From: Stenocarpella maydis | Taxonomy: Eukaryota; Ascomycota; Sordariomycetes; Diaporthales; Diaporthaceae | Length of the DNA: 64,000 nt | NCBI GenBank assembly: GCA_002270565.1 | Contig: NQMI01000116.1 | Location: forward strand, 62,001-126,000 | Direction: 5' to 3' | Shown: positions 50,090 through 60,280 of the stretch, in pieces | Layout of the letters: every line of letters starts with the position of its first letter | How positions within the stretch are numbered: position 1 is the first letter of the stretch | Program-made: the position numbers and the translations under genes | Notes under the pieces: generated by a model | The model's input: the letters and a program-made list of their open reading frames with translations, nothing else | Databases searched by the model: none | What the model was told of the DNA's origin: nothing

Positions 50090-50625
50090 TTATTCCCCAA
50101 ACAGCCGACGCACCCTCCTCAAAACGCTGTCCTTCTCAGGGTCGTAAGGGTGGTCTTTGCTCGGTATTTCCAGGATGGTTGGGAAGGCGGCGGTGTAGGT
50201 GTCGATGCGGTGGCGTATGCGGTCAGCAATCTGGAGTTGAAGAGAGCGTTAGGCACGTATACCATCTCTGGGGCGGAAAAAGGTGACTTGCGTGTTGGTT
50301 TATCAGGATAATGCCAATGTCCTTGCGCTCGATGAGCTTGTCGAAACTAGACTCGATGATGGCATTGTCGGTCTTGCTGTCCACCACCAGGAAGTTCTTC
50401 TGGGGATCCGCACCGGTCGTCACATGCTGTCTGATATGTCAGGTCCTACTTCGTGCCGCATCGCCACGGGAACGTACACCTATGCCGGCGAGGAGCAGAC
50501 CGGTTACGGAGTCCTAGGAGTCGGTCAGCGCAATGAAGGCAATACAGCAAGCGGCCATTAGTTAGCAGTACCTCGTCGCCTATTACGGCAAGAAATTGCC
50601 TGTCCCTGTAGTCTGCCTGTGCCAT
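50090..50625 (-). CDS. VMA7: vacuolar H+-ATPase subunit F (Vma7)
   Basis: Minus-strand exons 50625-50572, 50513-50478, 50426-50292 and 50230-50090 give 121 aa, close to the 118 aa of yeast Vma7. The sequence reads [20 protein letters not shown], then [25 protein letters not shown] and [17 protein letters not shown], all family hallmarks. Subunit F belongs to the central stalk of the V1 sector and couples ATP hydrolysis to proton pumping across the vacuolar membrane. Exon 2 is only 36 nt. The last intron begins with GC (CAC then GCAAGT); the frame and the NQHIAD motif allow no other donor. It converges with NPC2 and diverges from NUR1. Confidence 0.94.
50231..50291 (-). other. GC-AG intron of VMA7
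   Basis: The 61-nt intron runs from GCAAGT to CCAG. Using the next GT (four bases into the intron) would shift the frame and give a stop within three codons. Consensus around the donor (GCAAGT) is what GC introns usually show. Confidence 0.9.
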
Positions 50626-51263
50626 GTTGCTCGTTTCTGTCTCGAGAGAAGCACGGTTGGAGATTGAGACAAGCTTGTCGATGTTCCGCCTGCTCACCCA
50701 AGGTTTGGGGGGGCACTGAACCTAAGGTACCTACCTACCTACCTAGGTACCTAGGTTATGACGCTGCCCGGGGCTACCAGGTCCCTAGTGCATCCATCGA
50801 TGCCTGCCGCCCGCTAAATTTGGCAACCCCAGGGCACCTGTCTTTTGTTCCACTTTCCACTGCCGCAAGCGGTGAGAGCTCTTTTTCTTTTTTGTTCTCG
50901 AAGCTTTAAGTGATGGCTCTCGGTAATACATAAGGTTACCCTGTAAAGCTATACTGCAATCCTGAGGAATGTTGCCCCGCGGGTGAAGGTCCCACCGTTG
51001 GTCATTCCACTGCATCTTGCTCGTCTCAAGACGGCACACTATAGCACACTGTCTTTTAGTGGGGCCTGCCTCTTCGATCCCCCACACGTTGCCCGAGCGC
51101 TATGTCAACAAGTCCCATCTCTCCTTCGCAAAAATAGCACCAAAGACCAGCGCCCAGCAACCAGAACGAGCACCCAGCGTCCAGCCACGGGTAGCGCGTG
51201 CGCGTGCGACTCGGCCAACATCTATGCGACCATCAAGAAGTCACTATCGAACCCATCGCAGCG
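50626..51263. promoter_or_regulatory. shared upstream region of VMA7 and NUR1
   Basis: A 638-bp spacer between divergent start codons. It holds the densest copy of the TACCTA motif, GGTACC followed by TACC units and two overlapping ACCTAGGTACC words (50726-50756). Confidence 0.6.
50726..50756. repeat. TACCTAGGTACC-type motif cluster
   Basis: TACC units in tandem run into CCTAGGTACCTAGG, forming overlapping palindromes. Related copies occur at 28639-28652, 40221-40234 and 26464-26474. Confidence 0.75.
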
Positions 51264-52870
51264 ATGCCTCCCCATAAACGCCTCGTCCGTCGCGCCCCCC
51301 TCCGGGACCGCATCAGGGCGTACTTCGACCCGTGGGACTTCCTCCTCTGGCTGTCTGAAGAGATCGAGACGAGGAACTTCGGCTCCAAGTCCCTGGGCAC
51401 GCAGCTCGGCCTAGCCTTCAACTTTCTCTTCATACTCACGCGTGTATATGGGTCCTCTTCATCAGGCGGCGACGTCGATGACATCTTCAGTGATTCGGAC
51501 TCTGCGGGCTCGACAGGGTGGCTAGCCTATTTCGTGAGTTCCACCACCCACACTCGTATGCTTCTGACGTCGCCATACTGACCTTTTTGGGGGGTCATTA
51601 GGCATATTCTCTCATGTGGAATCTCGTTGCTTTCTCAGTATGGAACCTCTGGTTTGCGTTCTCGCGATTCCGAGCATACAGATTCTTCGAGGCCGACGTC
51701 GAAAAGCCACTCAACACACCCTCCGCGCATCGCGTAAGAGTACAATCCTCGCCATTCTCATCCCCCTTGCGGATTCTGAGCGATCTCGCCGGCGGTAGCG
51801 CCGAGTCTCGTGCCCACCCTGACAGGACCAGAGACGTGTGGGAGCTTCGAATGTGGGATCCGATGCCAGCATCCTTGCAGCTGGTCTGTCTATTCAGCCC
51901 CTTGCATGTGCTGATATACATGATGGCCCTTCCGTTGACGCCCCTCGACCCCCGGCCCAGTGTGACAGTATTCAAGGTCCTTGTCGAGCAGGCCGCAATC
52001 TCTGGCCTCCTACTGGTCATGGAGTCTGCTTTCAGCCAACAGAGGAAAGACTCTGAGCTCGTGAAAGCGGAGGTGTTGAAAGAATATGACAACAAATTTG
52101 TTCACCCACGTCTCACCCCCCCGGTGGTCCGGGACGTGGGTACTCAGGTTGGAGAGGATGAGGATGGAAATGAATGGGAAGACATTCAGACCGGGACGCC
52201 GACAACCCTGGTTCGACGCCAATTCCAGACACACCCGAATCAAAACTATGCCAAGCATTTTGATCCCGACGGCTCGGGCTACGCACCTCCCACCCGCTCA
52301 CGGAGCCCTGCAGTATTTACTCCCCTCAACAATAGGCCTAGACAACCTGACTTATTCCCAACCGGACTCAAGTCACGCCCATCGCCGCTACGGCATGGCA
52401 TGGCGGCGTCCAGGACGCCAGGGCTCTCACCGGAGAGGTCTACCACAACGACCAACTCGGGTACTAACACTGGGACACCGTACGGGGGTACCAACCCAGG
52501 TACTAATACTGCGGCACCTTATGGGAGTACGCCTTACGGAGGCACACCCTACGGAGGCAGTCTGGGTGTGTACGGTCACGCAGAGTCACCTCTGAAGAAA
52601 GCAGCCAGCATTGCCGATATCCGAGGAGGCGGCGCCAACCTTTTCTCATCCCCCAAAAACTCCCGGGAGCTGGCTGCCCTGGAGCAGAAGGACCAGGCTG
52701 AGAGGATGATCCGGAGGAGCAGCCCTCTTAAAGAGCACCGCCCCAGCGGCTTGGCCTCGCACAGGCAGCTTGACGGGCAGGTGGGCGAGGAGCCCGAGTC
52801 AAGCCCCAACCCTTTCGCCAATATGGGACGACACCGCAGCCGCTTCGAGAGGTTCCCCTCTAGGTGGTAG
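51264..52870 (+). CDS. NUR1: nuclear rim protein Nur1/Mug154 family
   Basis: Exons 51264-51533 and 51602-52870 give 512 aa. The N-terminus has the family signature RRAPLRDRIRAYFDPWDFLL followed by SEEIETR. Hydrophobic helices follow (LGLAFNFLFILTRVYG, LMWNLVAFSVWNLWFAF, SLQLVCLFSPLHVLIYMMA and AAISGLLLVME), placing it in the nuclear envelope. The C-terminal 260 residues are disordered, with a short Gly/Thr/Asn/Pro-Tyr-Gly repeat at about 52450-52570 and Ser-Pro sites. In yeast Nur1 forms the CLIP complex with Heh1 and holds rDNA and silent chromatin at the nuclear periphery. The start was chosen because the signature begins within nine residues of it. Confidence 0.85.
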
Positions 52871-53917
52871 GCGGCTACTCGGCATCTTCCTACCATGGAA
52901 AGTCAGGCAAGCAGAGCCTTTTCCAAAGCTAGAACATTCGAAGGGGGGATTTCGACTTTTGATTGTGGCCCGGGGGCGGGGGACCATCCTGGACCGGACT
53001 TGCTGAGCCGAATAAGACGCAATCTTTCGCACTGCTGCGGCAGAATAATACATTACAGAATACTCATCACGGCGACGAGTCATTTGGGATTTTGTTGGGC
53101 GTCAAGCAATGAAGTCAAAATCTGCGTCGAGCACCAAGCATTGGTGCATTGAAAGGGATTCGTCCCATCATCAAGACTTCCCTTTACCTGCACCTCAACG
53201 AGACCGCTCTTTTCTATCTTGGGGTCACAATTGGTAGGAAGCCTACAGCTCGATGGCGAGGAGCGAGACGGACTGGGTAGTCGGCTGGTGCTAAATATGG
53301 CGAACCTAGTGGCCGATGATCTACAGTCTGGCCATTGAGATTAAGTTGACCAGGGCATTAAGGACTTGCATATTATGGCGTTGCATGCAGGACGTGAAAC
53401 CTGCGGTCTGGGCGTTAGCACTGTCGTGCTTTCCTTTTATTTTTTTTAATGTATTTTATGTTATCGATTCTGCTGCTGGTGCTGCTGTGGGCGGCTGGCA
53501 GACACATCAAGATCAATCAACCTAGGCACCTAGTGGAATACGATTTAGCTCATGATTGCTGAAGAGTGTGGCATTTCGTGAGAAGCCCTGTTTCTTGTTC
53601 GTCGACGGATAAATGGCTCAGAAGTACTTAAGTACGTTGTTGACTAACCAGAACTAGACGTGAGTCCGTTTTACCCTGGAAGATATCTTTGTCCAAACAC
53701 TTAAAGCGGTGGTACTCCCAAGTATGCTTCTGGAATCGAAGCATAAATGATAGAGTGGAGTGGGGGGGGTTCCGGTGTCAACGCAGCATCCAGATATCGA
53801 GGATTGCTCCTTCCCAGCATAACAATACTGTCTCACATACTCGGACCACGATTATCTCATGTGGTATTGATGAACTCCCTGAGAACCGCATTACATATCA
53901 CACACATACCCTACAGC
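52871..53917. other. NUR1 to unknown-gene spacer
   Basis: About 1 kb with no supported gene. It includes a T-rich stretch near 53430-53460 and a TGCTGCTGGTGCTGCTG triplet run near 53470. Confidence 0.55.
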
Positions 53918-55540
53918 ATGTCTTTTGCCAACAGCCTCAAGAAACTACTCCCCAGGAACAGGCCCGAAAAGGGCCACACCATACGTAGGCGAGGAGATGA
54001 CCACTCTGAACCACCTGGGAATGATGGGCGCACGGTCGGGAACCAAGGGGTGCGCGTCACGGATTCCAGGGACGAGTCCGCAGACAGGATAGTCCGCTGG
54101 AACACAGCCATCGAGCCCGCCCACGCCAGCTCGAACTCGAACTCGAACCCGAGCACAACGCACACACAGCAGCTCTACCTGGAGCACCGCGAGAAGCGGC
54201 GCCGCCGCCGCAGCCTCATGGAGTCGGGCGACTACCTCGGGGTGCAAGGGATCAATCCGGCGACGGGGGAGCTCGACGTTCTGACGCCGACGAACAGCAG
54301 CTCGGCCAGCGAGCTCGCGGAGCTCGCGCGGGCGGCGGCGGAGCGGAGGGCCGCGTACGAGGCGGCGCGGAGGCGGCTGCGGGCGGAGAAGATGCGGAGG
54401 TGGGAGCGGGACAAGGAGGCGGTCCGGGCGGAGCACCGTCGCAACAGCGTGCGGTGGGCCAAGAGGGCGGGCGGGTGGAGCTCGGCGGCGGTCGAGCCGG
54501 CGCTGAGCCCCATCGCGCAGAGCAGTAGCAGCGCGGCGACGATGCCGAGGGGGGAGGGGGCGTCGGCGACGGGGACGGTCGTGCGGACGCCGTCTGCGAG
54601 GCATGCCTCCGAGGGTGATGGCCTTGAGCAGACGCGCATCACTAGCATGACGAGCGGGCAGCCCTCGGTCAGCGGAGCTGTGAGCAGCAGTCTGGGGCGG
54701 AAGCCGGTCCCTCCGTCTGCTGCAGCCCGCATGCTGTCATCGCGGCGCAGCTACAGCGACCTGATACCTGTCGAGTCCGAGTTTCCCCGCCAGTCTCCGG
54801 AACCTCCCAGAGTTGGTCCTAAGCCAGCCGGTTAGCAGCCTGGCCACGGTCGTCTGCAAACTGAAATTGCACCGTCAGACTCCGTCTCGGTCACCGGTGC
54901 TGGTGCTGCGTGGCCAAGGGCTGGGACTACTGATACCCGTCGCGGTCGTGGCCGAAGACACGAGGAGTTTCGGGATACATCTTCACGGCGACGACCTGAT
55001 GGACCGACAGTAGTGACCAGCCGGCAGAGGTCAGCTTCTTCGGCACTTGAATTCAAATCGAGGTCCACCCCCTACTCGGATCTCTACCCTTCCCAGCGCG
55101 GTTCGATGACCTGGGAATACTACACAGGCCAGCGAGGCAGCAAGACAAGCGAGCCTCGCGGGTACGGTGTCAGACAGGCCGGCTCAAGGACATCCGAGTC
55201 GCAAACAGCGTCTTCGGCACTGCAAGCTCGAGGCGCTGGTGGGGAAGTCGGTAGCGGAAGTAAGACAGTCGACGAAGGTTCCTACGACGAGGCGCGGAAG
55301 AGAGCCGGCGGCAAGATATGTCTCCACACGCACCACCACCACTACTGGATCCTGTCCGACTCGGTGGCTCTCCAGTCGACGCCGAATCTCCGGTCATCAA
55401 GACAGCGGCCACTGCTTCAGAAAGCGGACGAGAATCACAAGCTGGCTGCATTCCCGGATGAGAGCGACGTCGAGGGCATGGCTGAGGCGAGAAGGCCTCC
55501 GTCGCGTAACACGAACCGTCGGTATTTTATAGATGGGTGA
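53918..55540 (+). CDS. unknown basic protein with coiled coil; in-frame TAG or 48-nt intron
   Basis: I do not recognise this protein. Exons 53918-54830 and 54879-55540 give 524 aa. If the 48-nt intron is not removed, the same frame continues on both sides of one TAG (54833-54835). The start MSFANSLKKLLPRN is my choice; the frame is open further upstream. Visible features are a Ser/Asn stretch, a KRRRRRS basic patch, and a long Ala/Arg/Glu helix (ELAELARAAAERRAAYEAAR onward, about 70 residues) likely to be coiled coil. A Ser/Pro-rich tail follows, with the similar RSYSDLIPVES and RSTPYSDLYPSQ segments on opposite sides of the TAG. The repeated YSDL segment and GC-rich codon use on both sides suggest one protein. 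No membrane segments or signal peptide are seen. Confidence 0.55.
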
Positions 55541-57298
55541 CTAAGGAGTGGCAGGAAGCATAGATAGGTATTGGTTAATAGAACATGAATAGGCGAGACG
55601 ACCAAGCGGGGTCGGAAGCATTACGCCAAGCAAACCAGAAACACCGTTACACCGGCATTTCCAAGTCGGCGCAGCCGTGAGTCGCAATATGTGGCGTTTG
55701 GTCGGGTGTGTATGTGTCACCACGTTCCCGGGATACCTATAGTTGAGAACATGGAGGTGCTGTGAGGCTTATTAGCGAGAGCGTGCCGGGCCGCACCCGC
55801 CTTGCATATATACTTGGATTATTCGCCCGGCTGCATCGAGACGATTCAAGGGCCGAGAGCGGATGCTCAATCAACTCAGGTCCAAGAGGGAGTTGAGCGA
55901 TAATTGCGAAATCCAGCCCCGCAAATAGTCGGAGCAAGCTCCGGGCACCAATCTTCTTCTCGAGTGCCACCGACTGGGTAGGTTAATGGTAGGTTAATGG
56001 TAGGCAACGGGGCAAAGCCTCACGAGAAGGTGGGGCTGGCGGCGGCTCAGCCCAAGACGGCTGACGTCAGTGAGTGGTTGCATATAAGCTACTATGTGGT
56101 AAGTACTGGTATACAGAGTATTTACGGACCCCCGGTGAGGGTCTTGGAAAACCTTGCGGAAAATTAAAATCCTGAGCAGTGCGAGTTGAGGCTTTTCTCG
56201 GACCTGCGGTACTGCTTGCATCGCCGGAAAGAAGTCCATCGCTGACATGGACGCTTCAGTGCACTACATGTACATGGTGGGATGCAGGTGTGTATATGCG
56301 ATGCCGGCAGCCGCATCGTTTGTGCGTCACTTGATGCTGAGATGTGCAGTAGACCGGGGCTTCCAGATGAGAATCGACTGGCTGGCATCGGAGAAGGAGA
56401 GTTTACTATTGAAGCTAATGATACGCAAGCAGACCACCATGCCTGCCACACACAAACCTCGATATCCGGCCACTCCGCTGATATTGTAAGTGAACGGTCG
56501 ACAGTGGTTGATGCCGTACCGCGAGTATCCGGCTCGTCGGGGTGAGAAAATCATTTGGTGTTGTGTACCTACAAATAGGAGTGTAGATACCTACATACAC
56601 TACACAGGAGGGAGTGGGTGTACCTAACCCTACCCTAGGTACACACTGTAGACACCAGAGGAGCCACCGACCCCGCCATTGTGGACCCTGCCTCCAGGGA
56701 GGACCCTGCCGGCAGCAGGCTGTCAACCAATGCTTTTGCGTTAGTTTCCAATTTCATGCCCCCGAGGTCCCTCCCCGCGTTCCGTGAACCGGAGCAGCAG
56801 GTGAGCCTCCGATCATCGGGCCCCTCCCTGGGCTCCCGTGTTCAATCGCAGGTACTTCCCTCGAGCCTCCTTTTAAGAAAGCTTCGCCCCCAGATGCGTA
56901 TTTGAACCGCCGTCCTGCCTTTCAGCCGGATTTAATCTGGCTTCTACCCTCTGACAACCCCTTCCCTGCCTCTTCTCTCTCTTGACGAAGCCGCCGCCTA
57001 AAAAAAAAAAAAACTAACCTAAAAAACCCCCAAAACCCCCCCCCGACCCCTAATNNNNNNNNNNNNNNNNNNNNNNNNNNNNNNNNNNNNNNNNNNNNNN
57101 NNNNNNNNNNNNNNNNNNNNNNNNNNNNNNNNCCCCCAACCCCCCCCCCCCCATATCACATATCCAATCATTGTGTAATCCCCGCGCCCAGTCACTTACA
57201 CGAAGCTCCCAGGAGCTGAGGTCCCACAGAGCTCCCCGAGCATTCCTGTCAACCGGTGCAACCGCCACACTGACACGTAATCTGCCAATTGATTCATC
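55541..57298. other. spacer upstream of LEU1, includes assembly gap
   Basis: A 1.76-kb spacer with no supported gene. It contains an 11-bp tandem repeat (GGTTAATGGTA, near 55980-56003), TACCTA-type words at 56565-56640 and the unsequenced gap at 57055-57132 with A- and C-rich flanks. The last 400 bp should be the LEU1 promoter and leader. Confidence 0.55.
57055..57132. other. assembly gap (78 N)
   Basis: Seventy-eight N, flanked on the left by an A run and then CCCCAAAACCCCC-type sequence and on the right by long C runs. Flanking bases are probably low quality. The gap lies 166 bp before the LEU1 start codon. Confidence 0.98.
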
Positions 57299-59773
57299 AT
57301 GCCTGGAGCAGAGGGAGCGCCGCAGACTCTCTACGATAAGGTGCTGCAGGCACATATCGTGGACGAGAAGCTGGACGGCACAGTCCTCCTCTACATCGGT
57401 CGGTTCCCCTCAGCTTCGCAGCAAGAAAACAACACACAAGATTCTGACCCTCACCCTTGCAGACAGACATCTTGTCCACGAAGTCACATCGCCCCAGGCA
57501 TTCGAAGGGCTGGAGAAGGCCGGCCGTCAGGTCCGCAGGCCTGACTGCACCTTGGCCACCACCGACCACGTGAGCTGAAGAACCACCCATCTGGCCCTGG
57601 GAGCCGGCTTGGCCCTGTTGTAATTGATGCCCGCTGACGATGAATCCAGAATGTCCCAACTACCAGCAGGAAATCCCTCAAGGACATTGGCAGCTTTATC
57701 GAAGAGGATGATTCAAGAGTGCAATGCGTCACCCTCGAGGACAACGTCAAGAAGTTCGGCATCACCTACTTTGGCCTGAGCGACAGGAGGCAAGGAATCG
57801 TCCACGTTATCGGCCCCGAGCAGGGTTTCACCCTCCCCGGCACCACAGTCGTCTGCGGTGACAGTCATACCTCGACCCACGGTGCCTTTGGAGCTCTTGC
57901 TTTCGGCATCGGCACCAGTGAGGTTGAGCACGTGCTCGCGACCCAGTGCTTGATCACCAAGCGGAGCAAGAACATGAGGATACAGGTCGACGGCGAGCTG
58001 GCCCCCGGCGTCAGCTCCAAGGACATTATCCTCCACGCCATCGGCAAGATAGGGACAGCTGGTGGCACCGGGGCCGTCATCGAGTTCTGTGGCTCCGCCA
58101 TCCGGAGCCTCAGCATGGAGGCCCGCATGTCCATCTGCAACATGTCCATCGAGGGAGGCGCGAGGGCCGGCATGGTCGCCCCGGACGACGTCACCTTCGA
58201 GTACCTCAGGGGCCGGCCCTTGGCCCCCAGGTACAACTCCCCAGAGTGGCACCGCGCCGTTGCCTACTGGAAGAGCCTGCAGTCCGACCCTGGCGCCAAG
58301 TACGACATTGACGTCTTCATCGACGCCAAGGATGTTGTCCCCACCGTGACCTGGGGTACCAGCCCCGAGGACGTCGTGCCCATCACCGGCAGCGTGCCCG
58401 ACCCGGAAAGCTTCAGCTCCGAGTCCAAGAGGGCCGCCGCACGCCGGATGCTCGAGTATATGGGCCTCACTGCTGGCACCCCCATCCAGGATATCGTGGT
58501 TGACAAGGTCTTTATTGGCTCGTGCACGAATTCGAGAATCGAGGACCTGCGGGCTGCCGCTTCCGTAGTCAAGGGCAAGAAGATTGCCAGTAACATCAAG
58601 AGGGCCATGGTCGTACCGGGCTCTGGAGTTGTCAAGGACCAGGCCGAGGAGGAGGGCCTCGACAATATCTTCACGGATGCAGGGTTTGAGTGGCGCGAAG
58701 CTGGGTGCAGCATGTGCCTTGGCATGAACCCTGACATTCTGTCTCCCAAGGAGCGCTGTGCAAGCACTAGCAACCGCAACTTCGAAGGCCGCCAGGGAGC
58801 CCAAGGCCGGACGCACCTCATGTCCCCGGTCATGGCCGCCGCAGCCGCCATCGTTGGGAAGCTGGCTGACGTGAGGACATTAGCCGAGTACAAGACCAGC
58901 CCTCACGTCGAGGCATTCAAGGCTGCCCCCGAGCCTCCTCACGTCGACGAGAACATTTCTGGTGATGAATCGGATAAGGATCGCATTGCCGATATCCCCA
59001 AGGATAATAATGGGCCTCACACTAACACATCTGCCGGTTCCTCATCCACCGGCCTACCAAAATTCACCAACCTGAAGGGCACTGCTGCTCCCCTCGATCG
59101 GGCCAATGTCGACACCGATGCCATCATCCCCAAGCAGTTCCTCAAGACCATCAAGCGTACCGGCCTGGGGTCTGCCCTGTTCTACGAGTGGCGCTTCCAA
59201 CCAGACGGGTCGGAGAACGCCGACTTTGTCCTCAACAAAGAGCCCTACCGTAACGCCAAAATCCTGGTGGTTACTGGACCCAATTTCGGATGTGGTAGCT
59301 CCCGAGAGCACGCCCCGTGGGCCTTGAACGACTTCGGCATCCGCTGTGTCATCGCACCCTCGTTCGCCGACATTTTCTTCAACAACAGCTTCAAGAACGG
59401 CATGCTTCCCATCTACATCAAGGACCAGGCTCACCTCGATACTATCGCCGCCGAGGCCCACGCCGGCAAGGAAATCGAGGTCGACCTGCCGAACCAGACC
59501 ATCAAGGACGCCGCCGGCAACACCATCTGCAGCTTCGACGTCGAGGAGTTCAGAAAACACTGCCTGATCAACGGCCTTGACGACATTGGGCTGACCCTGC
59601 AGATGGAGGACAAGATCTCCGAGTTCGAGAAGAAGATGACACGCGAGACGCCGTGGCTCGACGGCACTTCGTACCTGAGGAGGAAGGGCCAGGGCGGCAA
59701 GCTTGCGGCCAAGGCCGTGCCCGTCCCCACGACAAATAGGGGTGAGACGAAGAAGGAGCCGCTGGAGTGGTAG
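57299..59773 (+). CDS. LEU1: 3-isopropylmalate dehydratase (isopropylmalate isomerase)
   Basis: Exons 57299-57398, 57463-57569 and 57650-59773 give 776 aa, the fused two-subunit form of fungi. The large-subunit (aconitase) part has [13 protein letters not shown] and the iron-sulfur ligands Cys361 (GSCTNSR), Cys422 and Cys425 (GCSMCLG). A low-complexity linker (about residues 490-535) leads to the small-subunit swivel domain, starting near residue 540 with [13 protein letters not shown] and containing [15 protein letters not shown]. The enzyme isomerises 2- to 3-isopropylmalate in leucine synthesis, in the cytosol. I looked for a Leu3-type CCGG-N4-CCGG site upstream and saw none, but part of the promoter is missing in the gap. 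All active-site residues are present. Confidence 0.96.
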
Positions 59774-60280
59774 TTCTGGGGAGGTTTTTTTTTTTAGGCT
59801 ACTTTGGCGTTGCATGTTTGGAACAACATGCGGTGGAATGTTTTTATTTGGCGGACCGATGAGCCGGGCATTCAGTGTGGGCGCCACAGCAATAAAATAT
59901 CTGCTGATGGCTCTGAGTCGGGATATTGCAAGAAAATCACTTTGGTGACGTCAGGATAACGAGGAATGAAGAATATATTTCAATGCCTACCTTCCGGCCT
60001 TGCGTAAGATGATCCAAGTGTGCGATGCTTCAACTTCAATGGCCTTGATACTAAGAGGGGGCCAGCGGTTCGAACTCAGGCTTCACTATCGAGGCAGAAA
60101 CAGTCATTTCGAAGCTCTGCAATGTCTGTGAGGTCTAATCTAGATGAATGACTCCGCTACTGGCCTTGTGGCGCGGGATCTTTCTCCCACTTCGTCACAT
60201 ATGCCAGCCGCAGGTTCCGCATCGCACCTGATCCGGCGTTGGTGTTATCCACCACCGACCCGCCACAACGCCGGCCTCCG
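59774..60280. other. LEU1-RKM5 convergent spacer
   Basis: A 507-bp stretch with two 3' ends. GGTTCGAACTC near 60067 resembles a Pol III B box but has no tRNA fold around it. Nothing else is seen. Confidence 0.55.

Noticed and set aside
57001..57150. A/C runs around the N gap as a telomere or satellite
   Set aside because: No regular repeat unit is present, and real genes lie within 200 bp on the right; more likely poor base calls at a gap edge.
57713..58816. 367-codon minus-strand frame inside LEU1
   Set aside because: It is the complement of the aconitase-domain exon and shows no family features.
60064..60080. GGTTCGAACTC, a Pol III B-box-like word
   Set aside because: The flanking bases cannot form a T-arm stem, and no anticodon or acceptor arm can be drawn around it.
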